Source: Abditibacterium sp.
GTDB taxonomy: Bacteria > Armatimonadota > Abditibacteriia > Abditibacteriales > Abditibacteriaceae
Reading direction: 5' to 3'
Assembly: GCA_030448265.1 (NCBI GenBank)
Contig: JAUJNG010000018.1
Location: 1 to 64,000, forward strand
Length of the DNA: 64,000 nt
A program made the translations under genes and the position numbers. This document shows, piece after piece, positions 51,017-59,990 of the stretch (position 1 is the first letter of the stretch; each line of letters opens with the position of its first letter). Under the pieces are notes generated by a model. It saw only the letters and a program-made list of their open reading frames with translations. It was not told the origin of the DNA and searched no databases.

Positions 51017-51281
51017 AGAAACTCCTTGGTATTAACGACGGATGACCTCGACTCCTCGCCTTTCGCTTCGTTTTTCGCGCTAAGTCTCGCACTTTTCGTT
51101 TTTAAACGGAGTGGCCGTGTTGCCTCCGCTCTTGCCCGAATCAGTGACTTTGACTCAATGTGAAAACCGATTTGAAAGCCGAAAAAGGGTTGGCCTTCCG
51201 TTCGTTTCGCAGTTAGAACCCTTTTCATCCTATCCGTTGCACAATTTCTTGCCGGTAAGAAGGAAAAGTTGTTTCGCCACA

Positions 51282-51310
51282 ATCTTACTCTGTCTCAACT
51301 CACTTGTCAA
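51282..51310 (-). promoter_or_regulatory. Consensus sigma70 promoter for the SLH porin
   Basis: On the minus strand TTGACA (51305-51310), a 17-base spacer and TAAGAT (51282-51287). The transcript would start near 51275 and carry a leader of about 260 bases before 51016. The leader (51017-51275) shows no known riboswitch; the remaining part to 51430 is the 3' flank of the next gene. Confidence 0.72.
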
Positions 51311-51430
51311 AGGTTTATTTTGATTTATTTTTTCAGTATGCAAAGCAAGATTTTAGTTGGCTCCGCCCAAGTGCATTGTCAATGCCAGGCAAAGCCAACT
51401 ATTCATCTCAATTTGCTTATGAAACTGATT

Positions 51431-53824
51431 CTATTGAACGGCTTGAGCGACCGACGACGCGCCGCGACGCACTGCGAGAGAGCCAAAGGTCAAATTCCGC
51501 TTGGAGCCGTTGGTGTTGATGAGCAAATCGTAGCCTTCGGCGTTGGCGAAACTGGCATCGGGAACCGCAAAAGTGTAGGTCGCCCAGCCTTCGCCTGGCT
51601 CGACAATCTGAAACGGCGTGGATTTGTAGCCGGTGGGCGAGTCGTATTCGACGCGAAAACCGGAAGCCGAGTTGATGATGGAACTGTTACTCGATGCCGA
51701 TGGACGGCGCACTTCGACGGTAATGGTGACTGGCACTCCTCCCGCGTTGAAGAGGAAATCATCGGCCACATCGAGGTAGATGAAAGGTTTGGACGACTGG
51801 AGGTCGAGAATCTCGCGCTGCGCTTCGGTGACGAGGCCGTTTTGCTGACGGTCATAAGTCGAAAACTTGCGCGCCATGCCGCCGAAGTTCTGAAAACGGC
51901 GCCAGAACAGCCCGTCTTCGGCGCCATCGGGACCGAAGGAGGCCCTGACTTCCTGGGCGGCGGCGTAGGAAGTTCCTGACGGGGCCAGACGCAGGCCGCC
52001 TTCGCTCAGACGCGCGGCGGTCGCGGTGTCGAGGCCGACATTGGTAATCACAACCGGACGCTGGGTGAGCCGAATCACGCCATCGGGCGGCGCGATGACG
52101 GCGCCGCTCGAATCCAGAACCTGCGAATCGGGCCGCGTCGCCACAAAAGTCGAGCCTGGCAGTTGCGGGTCGGCAACGCCGCTCGAAGACAGGTTGAGCG
52201 ACGCCGCGCCGTTGGGCGACCAGGCCACCAGAGTGCCGGTTTTCTTGTCGTCGAAAAGCAGCGCGATGGCGTTGCGGTCGAACGAGAGATTACCGACGTA
52301 AGGTCGGCTTCCGACGTTGCCGGACATCAATTTAAAAGCGTTGAAGGCGGGGCGCCGCGTGCCGTCAGCGCGCACCAGGCCGGTTCCGGCGACGAAGGGC
52401 GACACGGCCTCGCTGGACGAAGGGGCGCCGTCCTGCAACGGATTCCAGAACATTTTTTCGCTGCCAGCCGCCAGAGACAGAGCAAAGAGGCGCACCAGAT
52501 AATCGGCCTGCGCGGCGGGCGAGAAATTCGCCAGCAGTTCGCGTTGGGCGTCCGTGAGCGAGGTATCGGGGTTTTTTAGCTCCACGACGGGCGCTGAAGC
52601 GCCGCCCAGCCAGTAGTCGCGGGTTTTGCCACCCTGCTCGCGCAGGATGGCGTAGGGCAAAATGAAGTTTTCGGGGGCGTTGGCCACGCCAGGCTGCCAC
52701 TGAGCGACGGGAAACACGTTCACGCCGTCAATCGAAGTCAGGCCGTTGCGGGTTAAATCGCCGATGAAATCCAGTTCGACGCCGCCTGGCTCGGCGGCGT
52801 GAACAATGGCTTTGGCGTCGGACTGGCGCGCGGCCTCGGTCGCCAGACGCAGCAGGTTGCGATAGTTGCGCGATACGGAGCGAAAGTTTTGCGCCGAGGG
52901 GTTTTCCCATACCTGCCACGCCTGCACATCGACGCGGTAGCGGCCCACGACGCGTTTGACGTAGTTCGACCACGCCGCCAGTTCGCCTTCTTTGGGCGGG
53001 CTGTTGCGCCATTCATTGGGCTGGCTGGAAAGCGAAACTGAAGCCCACTGCGCTGAATTGCCCAAAACGCCGACCACTTTCAGGCCCCGTGCGCGCGCTT
53101 CGCGCACCACGGCGTCGTAAACGCTCCAATCGAAGGCGCCGTCTTTCGTGGGCTGAAGCGTGTGCCAGTCGAAACGGGTTTTAACCAGACCGGCTCCGGC
53201 GCTTTTGGCGGCGTCGAGGAGGCGGGGAATTTCGGCCAGCGGAACGCCCGCAAAGTCGATGGCGACGCCGAAAGCGCCCGCCGAGCGCAGTTGGGCGCGA
53301 TGATCAACAAAAGACGGCTTGAGGCTGTCAGTGGTGTAGATGGCGACGGTGCGCTCGGCGCTCAGCCAGCCCACGCGATAACCGAACAGCTCAGCAATCG
53401 AGCGAAGCGGCACGAAAGCGCGGCCCGCCACCAGTTTGGGAGCCGCGACCGGCAAAATTTCCGACCCGACCGTCGCGTTGGCGATTTCGGGGCGCAAAAC
53501 GTAGGTTTTATCGTTCTGGCGGATTTCGATGCGTTTTTCGGCGGGAAAATACTCGACTCTGGCGCCCAGATTTTCCAAAACGCCGCGCAGGGGCACATAA
53601 ACCACGCCGCCTTCGAGCAACGGCGCCGGATCGGGCGAGGAAACCCGCCCGTCGATGTTCACCGTGATAGGTTTGGCCGCAGCCGTCGCTGTTTGCGCGC
53701 GGGCTGGAACGGGGGAAAGGGAAGAAAAGCCCAGCAGCGACGCCGTAAAAGCTACGGCGAGAGGGACTTGAGAGACACGAGGGGAGGAAAACAAAAAGGG
53801 ACGAAAAGAAAAACGCAGATTCAC
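51431..53824 (-). CDS. Secreted stalk-domain protein with TIM-barrel glycosidase-like region
   Basis: About 797 aa from the GTG at 53824, preceded by aagaagg (the frame extends to 53899). Signal peptide; copper-amine-oxidase-N-like stalk domain (about 45-170: VYVPLRGVLENLGARVEYFP, AFVPLRSIAELFGYRVGWLS); a TIM-barrel section (about 180-500) with AGAGLVKTRFDWHTLQPTKD, VDVQAWQVWENPSA (WENP, like the acid/base Glu of GH39/GH5 proteins) and SIDGVNVFPVAQWQPG; and a C-terminal beta-sandwich part (about 560-790). Likely an extracellular glycosidase anchored at the wall. Family assignment below clan level is uncertain. Confidence 0.78.
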   Translation of the reverse strand: MNLRFSFRPFLFSSPRVSQVPLAVAFTASLLGFSSLSPVPARAQTATAAAKPITVNIDGRVSSPDPAPLLEGGVVYVPLRGVLENLGARVEYFPAEKRIEIRQNDKTYVLRPEIANATVGSEILPVAAPKLVAGRAFVPLRSIAELFGYRVGWLSAERTVAIYTTDSLKPSFVDHRAQLRSAGAFGVAIDFAGVPLAEIPRLLDAAKSAGAGLVKTRFDWHTLQPTKDGAFDWSVYDAVVREARARGLKVVGVLGNSAQWASVSLSSQPNEWRNSPPKEGELAAWSNYVKRVVGRYRVDVQAWQVWENPSAQNFRSVSRNYRNLLRLATEAARQSDAKAIVHAAEPGGVELDFIGDLTRNGLTSIDGVNVFPVAQWQPGVANAPENFILPYAILREQGGKTRDYWLGGASAPVVELKNPDTSLTDAQRELLANFSPAAQADYLVRLFALSLAAGSEKMFWNPLQDGAPSSSEAVSPFVAGTGLVRADGTRRPAFNAFKLMSGNVGSRPYVGNLSFDRNAIALLFDDKKTGTLVAWSPNGAASLNLSSSGVADPQLPGSTFVATRPDSQVLDSSGAVIAPPDGVIRLTQRPVVITNVGLDTATAARLSEGGLRLAPSGTSYAAAQEVRASFGPDGAEDGLFWRRFQNFGGMARKFSTYDRQQNGLVTEAQREILDLQSSKPFIYLDVADDFLFNAGGVPVTITVEVRRPSASSNSSIINSASGFRVEYDSPTGYKSTPFQIVEPGEGWATYTFAVPDASFANAEGYDLLINTNGSKRNLTFGSLAVRRGASSVAQAVQ

Positions 53825-53980
53825 AAAAACCTTCTTTATTAGGGGGAACGAAGCTGTTGAAAAAGGGAGTTTCCAACAACGGTGGCACTTCGACTGCAAA
53901 TGAAGTGTTCAAGTTCGCATCTAAAAAGACAATTTTTGCAAACGCGCTTTCTTTTCGTCCCCTGATGAGGAACAGAGGCT

Positions 53981-54208
53981 TTAGCCTCCGGCGACGATAC
54001 GAGCCGCTTCTTCGTAAGAAATCCAGGTTCGCGAAGTGACGAAGTAGCGGTAACGCAGGTAGCCTGGCAAAGACATGAAGTTGGCTTCGGGCGAGAACGG
54101 AGTGAGTCCGGCCACGCTGGGATATTGCTGGGCTTGCGCTTGAGGAGCCGCGACGAAGGTCACAGCGCCAGCCGCAACGACGGCGACGGCAAGAACGAGT
54201 TTACGCAT
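53981..54208 (-). CDS. Small secreted protein (75 aa)
   Basis: MRKLVLAVAVVAAGAVTFVA then APQAQAQ gives a signal peptide; the mature part is about 48 residues, QYPSVAGLTPFSPEANFMSL, then a Tyr-rich stretch and SYEEAARIVAGG. A strong ggaggtga SD fixes the ATG at 54208. No family recognised. Divergent from greA. Confidence 0.68.
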   Translation of the reverse strand: MRKLVLAVAVVAAGAVTFVAAPQAQAQQYPSVAGLTPFSPEANFMSLPGYLRYRYFVTSRTWISYEEAARIVAGG

Positions 54209-54515
54209 GATAATGATGTCACCTCCTCCAAGTAAGAAAATGGTGCGACGAGAGTCCGGCTGTTTACGACCAAGCATTTGCCAAAACAAGAATGTTGTTC
54301 CTGAGTTGGAACTGCTTTCGCTGGCCGCATCGGAAGCGGGGCAAAGCAAATGCTATGCCCTGCTTGCGCGTCCAACATCGCAAGTCCGGTCGCCTTTACT
54401 ATGCCATAGCGAAGTGGCAGTCGCAACAAAAACAGCGCGAGATGCCGTTTTTATCGCACACTATAAGGGAAGAAAGGGCAAACTTTCCAACTATTGCAGA
54501 GGAATTGAGAAATAT

Positions 54516-54983
54516 ATGTCATCATTGCAAGCGCAGTTCACGCGCGAGGGTTTCGAGAAGCTCAAAGCGCAGCTCGAAGAACTCAAAACCCAGCGCGTCA
54601 CGATTCGAGAGGAAGTCAAAGAAGCCCGCGAACTGGGCGATTTAAAAGAAAACGCCGGTTATCACGCCGCGCGCGAAGCGCAGGGCATCATCGAAGCGCG
54701 CATCAACAGTCTCGAAGCGCGCCTCGAAGACGCCGTGATCGTCGATAATCTGTCTCTGGACGAAGTGGTTCTGGGCGTGCCGGTCAGGGTCAAGAACCTC
54801 TCGACCCAAACCGAGCGTTTTTATACGATTGTCGGCTCGGAAGAAATGGAGTTCACCGAAAACGCCGCATCGGAAGAGTCGCCGATTGGCCAGGTGCTGG
54901 TGGGCAAACGGGTCGGCGACATCGCCGAAATTCAGGGGCCGGCGGGCACGGTGCGCTTTGAAATTCTGGGGATCGGCGCCTGA
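54516..54983 (+). CDS. greA: Transcription elongation factor GreA
   Basis: 155 aa. N-terminal coiled coil (FTREGFEKLKAQLEELKTQR, REARELGDLKENAGYHAARE with the conserved acidic tip Asp-Leu-Lys-Glu-Asn) and C-terminal FKBP-like domain (FTIVGSEE-type: YTIVGSEEMEFTENAASEES, PIGQVLVGKRVGDIAEIQGP). It rescues backtracked RNA polymerase. Weak SD. Its last 52 codons are duplicated at 55843-55997. Confidence 0.97.
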   Translation: MSSLQAQFTREGFEKLKAQLEELKTQRVTIREEVKEARELGDLKENAGYHAAREAQGIIEARINSLEARLEDAVIVDNLSLDEVVLGVPVRVKNLSTQTERFYTIVGSEEMEFTENAASEESPIGQVLVGKRVGDIAEIQGPAGTVRFEILGIGA

Positions 54984-55006
54984 ATTTCATTTTTCTCACC
55001 AAAATC

Positions 55007-55036
55007 AAAAGCGCTCCGAAAACTCGGAGCGCTTTT
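55007..55036. terminator. Terminator between greA and the MerR-fusion gene
   Basis: A 13-bp stem (55007-55019 with 55024-55036) with A and T flanks; serves both convergent genes. Confidence 0.85.
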
Positions 55037-55060
55037 GCTTTTTCAAACGGCGACGACTTC

Positions 55061-55744
55061 TTAGCCTGCCCCGACGCCCAGCGCGCGCAGGCCGGATTCA
55101 CTTATCCCCTCGGCCTGGCAGCAGGCGGCAATCTGGCCGTCAACCACAACAGTCGGAACTTGCCGCACGCCATAGCGCGCCGCAAGTTCACGGCACTCGT
55201 TCGTCGCGCAGCCTTCGCGCAGATCGTAAACCTTCACCTCGCAGTTGGAACACGCGACCGCTTGCACGGTCTTGACAGCCTCGTCGCACAGCGGGCAACC
55301 CGCGATAAAAACTTCAACAACTTTTCCCATATTCACTTCACTTCCTGAATTGGATTTGGAGGCGCCAAGCAACGGGCAAAAGCGAGATTCGCCCAGGGAG
55401 CCGGATTCCCAGAGCTGAACCGCTTCCGCTAAAGCGGCGCGGCGGGCCTGCAACTGCGCGATGCGCTCTTCGAGGCGTTGGATCTTGCGCCGCGCCGCTT
55501 TCGCGACGCCAGGACAAGGCACCTGCCCCCTTTCTAAAAGAGCGAGAACGGCTTTGATTTCTCGCAGCGTAAAACCGCGTTCCTGCGCTTGAACGATGAA
55601 GCGCACGCGCTCCACCACGTCCGGCGCATAATCACGATAACCCGCCTGAGTGCGCTCTAAGGGGACGATCAAAGCGATTTGTTCGTAGTAGCGCAGGGCC
55701 GCCACGCTTTTTCCGGTTGACCTGGACAATTCGCCGATGCGCAT
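55061..55744 (-). CDS. MerR-family regulator fused to a thioredoxin-like domain
   Basis: 227 aa from MRIGELSRSTGKSVAALRYY. MerR winged helix and dimer coil (1-125: FTLREIKAVLALLERGQVPC, Cys 77; ESRFCPLL, Cys 123), as in metal-type MerR regulators, but without the third canonical Cys around 112. A short linker leads to a thioredoxin/glutaredoxin-like domain (139-227: EVFIAGCPLCDEAV, Cys 150/153; then ACSNC, CATNEC and VRQVPTVVVDGQIAACC). An internal ATG at 55330 with aggaagtg upstream could also yield the thioredoxin part alone. The frame upstream of 55744 is antisense to the greA relic. Confidence 0.83.
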   Translation of the reverse strand: MRIGELSRSTGKSVAALRYYEQIALIVPLERTQAGYRDYAPDVVERVRFIVQAQERGFTLREIKAVLALLERGQVPCPGVAKAARRKIQRLEERIAQLQARRAALAEAVQLWESGSLGESRFCPLLGASKSNSGSEVNMGKVVEVFIAGCPLCDEAVKTVQAVACSNCEVKVYDLREGCATNECRELAARYGVRQVPTVVVDGQIAACCQAEGISESGLRALGVGAG

Positions 55745-55842
55745 CGCGTTTTGCCTCCAAGAAGAGATTGTAAAACCCTCAAGTCGCTGGAGAGTCAAGG
55801 CTTTTTTGAATTTTCGAGCAAATTTTGCGCGCTCACTCGTCG

Positions 55843-55997
55843 GCTCGGAAGAGATGGAGTTCACCGAAAACGCCGCCTCGAAAGATTCGCCGATTGGCCA
55901 GGTGCTGGTGGGCAAACGGGTCGGCGACATCGCCGAAATTCAAGGGACGGCGGGCACGGTGCGCTTTGAGATTCTCTCGATTGGCGCCGAAGCGTAA
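55843..55997 (+). pseudogene. greA: Duplicated 3' end of greA
   Basis: Encodes VGSEEMEFTENAASKDSPIG, then QVLVGKRVGDIAEIQGTAGT and an end FEILSIGAEA, nearly identical to greA 54830-54983. No start or coiled coil. It begins about 100 bases upstream (in the divergent direction) of the MerR-fusion start and is followed by a 42-bp palindrome. Confidence 0.9.
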
Positions 55998-56006
55998 ATC
56001 TCAAAA

Positions 56007-56048
56007 CACGAGAAAGCGGCGCGAAAATTTTCGCGCCGCTTTCTCGTG
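56007..56048. repeat. Perfect 42-bp palindrome, probable bidirectional terminator
   Basis: Every base from 56007 to 56048 pairs with its mirror base (core gcgcgaaaattttcgcgc). It lies between the greA relic and the convergent gene ending at 56051, where a terminator is expected, but the arms are longer than in ordinary terminators. Confidence 0.85.
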
Positions 56049-56050
56049 GT

Positions 56051-57385
56051 TTAAATCGCGGCGTCTGGAATGAGCAGGCGAATCGAAAACCATTCGTTGC
56101 AGCCCTGAGCGAGCAAATGTTTAAAAGCGGATTCCATATCGGGGAAATCGCGGTAGTGGACTCGAAGGCCGTTCAAATCATCATGCACCGAATGATGCGT
56201 CATGGAGACGAATTCCACGCCATATTCGCGGCAGCGCGCCAGCAAAATTTCCATTTCTGGTGCGCTAAACCAGTAATCCTCAGGGATGGCCCTGTTGAAA
56301 TGCGGGTCTTGAGAATCGGAACGCGCTTCTCCGATGCCCTGAAACAGCACCGTGAGGATGAACTCACGCTTTCGGCGCGCTTTTTCCGCGACCTGGCGCC
56401 GTCTTTCGAGCATCTTTGGATCGGGTGGAGCCAGATGCTGCTCAACCATCGCGGCGGCGTCCTGGGGCGCGGCACCCTGTTGAATCAAGTAAGCGTTGGC
56501 GAAAGGACGATAACGCTCGTCGCCCATCGTTTCGCGCAAATCGCTGGGCTTGCGGAACGCCGTAGCTTCCATCGATTCCATCGAATAAGTGGCCTCCGGA
56601 TCGAATTCATGACCGCACATTCCGCAGGAAACCCAATCCGAAGCAACTTCCGTCCAGGGCGCAACGGGCGCGCCAGCTTTGCAGCGCGGACAATGAGAAA
56701 AGGTGGTGCGCCAGCCGAAATCAACGTGTCCAGGCGGCATCATTTCGACGTGAAGTTCCAAACTGAAATAAAGCGCCCGCTCGATGGCGCGCACGAACTG
56801 ATTTAAGCCGTCCGCATCGCGCAAAGAGAAAGAACCCGCCGAACTTTCCGCCAGCAGAGCCTCCAACAACGGCTGCAATAGCTTCAATGCTTCACGAGAA
56901 AGCGGCGACTCGATCCAAAAGCCATACCACATCAAATCGGTCGCAGGAAAAACTTCCTTAATGGCCGCTTCCAAACCAAGCCCTGCGGCGAGGCGCTGTA
57001 ATTCTTCATCCAATTCGTGCGCGCCATTTGGAGTCTGGAAAAAATCGGCGCAACCGGCGACACCATCGAGCGCGGCGTTGGCGGGGCAGTTGCCGCAGAG
57101 CTGGTGCAAGCCCTCGACACCGCCAAGCCCCGCGAACTCCCCTTCCACATCAAAGCCGTCACGGGGAAGATAGTAGACCGTCGTTTTGAAAGAATTTCCG
57201 ATAAAGCTGCAAGTTGTGCCGTTGACACAAATGCCTTCACAAATGCCGAACGTGCCGCTACTTTCCGTCAAACAACCCGAGTAAGAGCGGGCGAGATCGA
57301 AAACGCGCTTCGACTTTTCATCGTCCTGGCGCAGGGGACAATTCATCGCCAGCGACCATTTCACGCCTGGAATTGTGTCGGACAT
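56051..57385 (-). CDS. Uncharacterised zinc-ribbon protein
   Basis: 444 aa from the ATG at 57385 (gaggtga 3 bases upstream; an adjacent ATG at 57388 is also possible). Features: an N-terminal Cys cluster (CGICEG-like: FGICEGICVNGTTC, then LCGNCPANAALDGVAGCADF) suggesting metal or Fe-S binding; a central zinc ribbon (SHCPRCKAGAPVAP and WVSCGMCGHEFDP); C-terminal region with MTHHSVHDDLNGLRVHYRDF. No family recognised. Preceded by a large intergenic boundary with sugar isomerase genes. Confidence 0.62.
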   Translation of the reverse strand: MSDTIPGVKWSLAMNCPLRQDDEKSKRVFDLARSYSGCLTESSGTFGICEGICVNGTTCSFIGNSFKTTVYYLPRDGFDVEGEFAGLGGVEGLHQLCGNCPANAALDGVAGCADFFQTPNGAHELDEELQRLAAGLGLEAAIKEVFPATDLMWYGFWIESPLSREALKLLQPLLEALLAESSAGSFSLRDADGLNQFVRAIERALYFSLELHVEMMPPGHVDFGWRTTFSHCPRCKAGAPVAPWTEVASDWVSCGMCGHEFDPEATYSMESMEATAFRKPSDLRETMGDERYRPFANAYLIQQGAAPQDAAAMVEQHLAPPDPKMLERRRQVAEKARRKREFILTVLFQGIGEARSDSQDPHFNRAIPEDYWFSAPEMEILLARCREYGVEFVSMTHHSVHDDLNGLRVHYRDFPDMESAFKHLLAQGCNEWFSIRLLIPDAAI

Positions 57386-57448
57386 CATTCACCTCGAAAA
57401 ACAAAAGGGACGAGCATTTCGCTCGTCCCTTGAGTTTGCCGCGAAACC

Positions 57449-58201
57449 CTAAACCTCAAACGCCGCCTGCGCCTCGCGCAGCGATTCGAAGGGGTCTTTT
57501 TTCGGCCCGTATTCGTGGCCGATCCAGCCCTCATAACCGAGTTCGTCAATGGCGCGCGCAATCGCCGGATAGAAAATCTCCTGATTTTCGTCCAAATCGT
57601 TGCGCCCAGGATTGCCCGCCGTGTGGAAATGCCCGATATGCGCGAAATTTTGCCGGATGGTGCGAATCAAATCGCCTTCCATGATTTGCATATGGTAGAT
57701 GTCGTAAAGCAGCTTCACGCGCGGCGAATCAACTGCCGCAACCACTTCGACGCCCCAGGCCGTGTGGTCGCATTGATAATCGGGATGGTTGACCTTGGAA
57801 TTGAGCAGTTCCATCACCAGGGTCACGCCCGCCTCTTCCGCGTCTTTTTTAACGAGATTGAGGCCCTCGATGGTGTTTTGCGCGCCGACTTCATCGGAAA
57901 GGCCGTTGCGATTGCCGGAAAACACGATGAGATTGGGAATTTGAAATTGTTTGGCGAGTTCCAGATTGGCGCGCAGTTCGTTGGCGATGCGCGTGTGATT
58001 GGAAGGCTTGTTCAGCCCGTCCTGGAGCGATTGGTGTCCGCCAATCGAGACGATGGTGAAACCGATGTCGCGCAGTTCCTCGAATTGGTCGCGCGGCGGC
58101 ATTTCGACGCCGGTGATGCCTATCTCGAACACCTGTTGGTAAGCGGCGGCGTCCAGTTTGGAAAACGCCCAGTAAGCGACGGCTTGTTTATATTTAGACA
58201 T
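57449..58201 (-). CDS. Hydroxypyruvate isomerase-like TIM-barrel protein
   Basis: 250 aa. Xylose-isomerase-like TIM barrel of the hydroxypyruvate isomerase group: QVFEIGITGVEMPPRDQFEE, NLIVFSGNRNGLSDE, VTLVMELLNSKVNHPDYQCD (metal Glu), VKLLYDIYHMQIMEGDLIRT (Asp/His), HIGHFHTAGNPGRNDLDENQ and YEGWIGHEYGPKKDPFESL (metal Glu). Acts on small hydroxy-carbonyl sugars. The next upstream gene is a larger sugar isomerase of the same superfamily. Confidence 0.86.
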   Translation of the reverse strand: MSKYKQAVAYWAFSKLDAAAYQQVFEIGITGVEMPPRDQFEELRDIGFTIVSIGGHQSLQDGLNKPSNHTRIANELRANLELAKQFQIPNLIVFSGNRNGLSDEVGAQNTIEGLNLVKKDAEEAGVTLVMELLNSKVNHPDYQCDHTAWGVEVVAAVDSPRVKLLYDIYHMQIMEGDLIRTIRQNFAHIGHFHTAGNPGRNDLDENQEIFYPAIARAIDELGYEGWIGHEYGPKKDPFESLREAQAAFEV

Positions 58202-58215
58202 GATTTAGAGTTTTA

Positions 58216-58296
58216 AAACACAGAGACACAGAGGCACAGAGAGAAGGAGGGGATTTAATCTCCAAAAATCTCTGTGTCTCCGTGTCTCTGTGGTTA
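58216..58296. repeat. Imperfect inverted repeat between the isomerase genes
   Basis: Arms of about 27 bases (58216-58242 and 58270-58296, built from cacagagacac) with several mismatches. Probably a hairpin at the end of the upstream isomerase transcript or a dispersed simple repeat. Confidence 0.7.
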
Positions 58297-58300
58297 ATTT

Positions 58301-59317
58301 TTAGCTTTCGGGTTGTTCTTCCTTATCGAAGGCAGCATCGAAGGCGCGATCCGAGGGTTTGAAATCGGCGCGTTTGATGAACGCGGCGGCTTCGGTGCCG
58401 CCGTGGATTCTGTCCATGCCACTGTCTTCCCATTCGTTGGAAAGCGGGCCGTCGTAGCCGATGTCGTTGAGCGCGCGGATGATTTCCTCGAAATTGATCG
58501 AGCCGTGACCCAGACTGCGGAAATTCCAGTAGCGCCGGTGGTCGCCGAAGTTGAGATGGCCGCCGAAAACGCCGCTCTGGGTTAAAGTCGGCGACCAATA
58601 CACGTCTTTCATGTGGACGTGATAAATGCGGTCGGAAAATTCGTAGATAAAGCGCACATAATCGACGCCCTGATAGCCCAGATGCGAGGGATCATAGTTG
58701 AAACCGAAGGTTTTGCGATTGCCCAGCGCTTCGAGGGCGCGGCGCGCGGTCACGATGTCGAAGGCGATTTCGGTGGGATGGACTTCGAGGCCGAAAACCA
58801 CGCCGCATTCATCGAAAACATCGAGAATCGGGTTCCAGTCGGCGGCGAAACTCTCGAAACCTTGGTCGATGACATCGCCCGCGACGGGCGGAAACGAATA
58901 AAGATAAGGCCAAATCGACGAGCCGGTGAAGCCGTTGACGACTTTCACGCCCAAATTTTTGGCGGCGCGCGCCGTGAGTTTCATTTCCTCGGCAGCGCGC
59001 TGGTTGACGCCTTTGGAATCGCCGTCGCCCCACACGCGGGGCGATAAAATCGCTTTGTGGCGCTCATCGACGACATCGGAAACCGCTTGTCCGGCGAGAT
59101 GATTGGAAATGGCGAACAACTGCAAATCATTGTCGCTCAGAATTTTCTTTTGCGCGTCGGCGTAACTTTGGTCGTTGGCGGCGAGTTCGACATCGAGATG
59201 ATCGCCCCAGCAGGCGAGTTCGAGGCCCTCGAAGCCCATCTGCCTGGCGAGCGGCGCGAGTTCTGCGAGCGGCAAATCCGCCCATTGTCCGGTAAAAAGC
59301 GTGACTGGTCTGGCCAT
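58301..59317 (-). CDS. Sugar phosphate isomerase/epimerase family protein
   Basis: 338 aa. Xylose-isomerase-like TIM barrel: [40 protein letters not shown] (metal Glu), [20 protein letters not shown] (Asp, His), [20 protein letters not shown] and [17 protein letters not shown] (metal Glu). Similar enzymes occur in inositol and uronate/keto-sugar pathways. Its first 21 codons and upstream flank are duplicated at 60096-60212. Confidence 0.87.
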   Translation of the reverse strand: MARPVTLFTGQWADLPLAELAPLARQMGFEGLELACWGDHLDVELAANDQSYADAQKKILSDNDLQLFAISNHLAGQAVSDVVDERHKAILSPRVWGDGDSKGVNQRAAEEMKLTARAAKNLGVKVVNGFTGSSIWPYLYSFPPVAGDVIDQGFESFAADWNPILDVFDECGVVFGLEVHPTEIAFDIVTARRALEALGNRKTFGFNYDPSHLGYQGVDYVRFIYEFSDRIYHVHMKDVYWSPTLTQSGVFGGHLNFGDHRRYWNFRSLGHGSINFEEIIRALNDIGYDGPLSNEWEDSGMDRIHGGTEAAAFIKRADFKPSDRAFDAAFDKEEQPES

Positions 59318-59353
59318 AACTTCCGTTTCTCCTTGAATTAGAGGGGTCGCGTC

Positions 59354-59989
59354 CTATTTTGGCAGATTGGGGCGCCAATTTTCAGGCTTTTGGCCGAAAA
59401 CCTTTCCTTTCCACTCATCGCGCCAGGCTGCGCCTCGACTTTTGCGTAACTCGCGAGCGATTTGAACGAATTCCTGCGTTTCTTCGCGCGACGCGAAGGC
59501 TTCGCGGGGGATGACAGTGGAGGTGGCCAGAGTCGTTAAAATCACGTCGCCCGACCAATGAGTGATTCCAAAGAAAGAAGACCAGGGAATTTCCACTTCC
59601 TTTTTCCCTTCGCATCGGGTCACGCCGTAGGGCGTTAGAATCACGGTTTTTGCACGTCGCGCATCGAAAAAAGCGAAAGGCATTACAATGAGGATGGTGG
59701 ATAGAGGGAAGATGCAGAAAAAGAAAAGCCAGAGTTGCAAAAACGGTATCGCCTGGGAAGAATGCGTGCGCCCAAAGACAGGGTGAATAATGGCCGTTAG
59801 TATCGTGGTGACGAGCAACGTGGCTGCGATACTGGTCAGGTCTGTCAGCATTTCTTTGTAAATTTTTCGCCCCAGAGCAGAGGCGCCATAACGAAAACAA
59901 ATGCTGATTCCCAGCGCAACTCGCTCACTTTTATCGTCATCCGAAACATTTTCGGGTTCACCAGAGGGCGAAGCAATCGGCGGGCGCAT
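59354..59989 (-). CDS. YcxB-like membrane protein
   Basis: 211 aa. A cytoplasmic N-terminal region; two membrane helices (about 53-70, TSIAATLLVTTILTAIIHP, and 84-108, FLQLWLFFFCIFPLSTILIV); a beta-rich C-terminal domain (KTVILTPYGVTRCEGKKEVE, IPWSSFFGITHWSGDVILTT) of the YcxB/bPH type. The ATG is 1 base after the stop of the chimeric small ORF, so translation may be coupled. Function unknown. Confidence 0.72.
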   Translation of the reverse strand: MRPPIASPSGEPENVSDDDKSERVALGISICFRYGASALGRKIYKEMLTDLTSIAATLLVTTILTAIIHPVFGRTHSSQAIPFLQLWLFFFCIFPLSTILIVMPFAFFDARRAKTVILTPYGVTRCEGKKEVEIPWSSFFGITHWSGDVILTTLATSTVIPREAFASREETQEFVQIARELRKSRGAAWRDEWKGKVFGQKPENWRPNLPK

Positions 59990-59990
59990 C

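Noticed and set aside
48842-51163. 773-codon open frame on the plus strand opposite the SLH porin
   Set aside because: Antisense shadow of a GC-rich gene; no domains, and the minus strand has a signal peptide, SLH domain, barrel, promoter and terminator.
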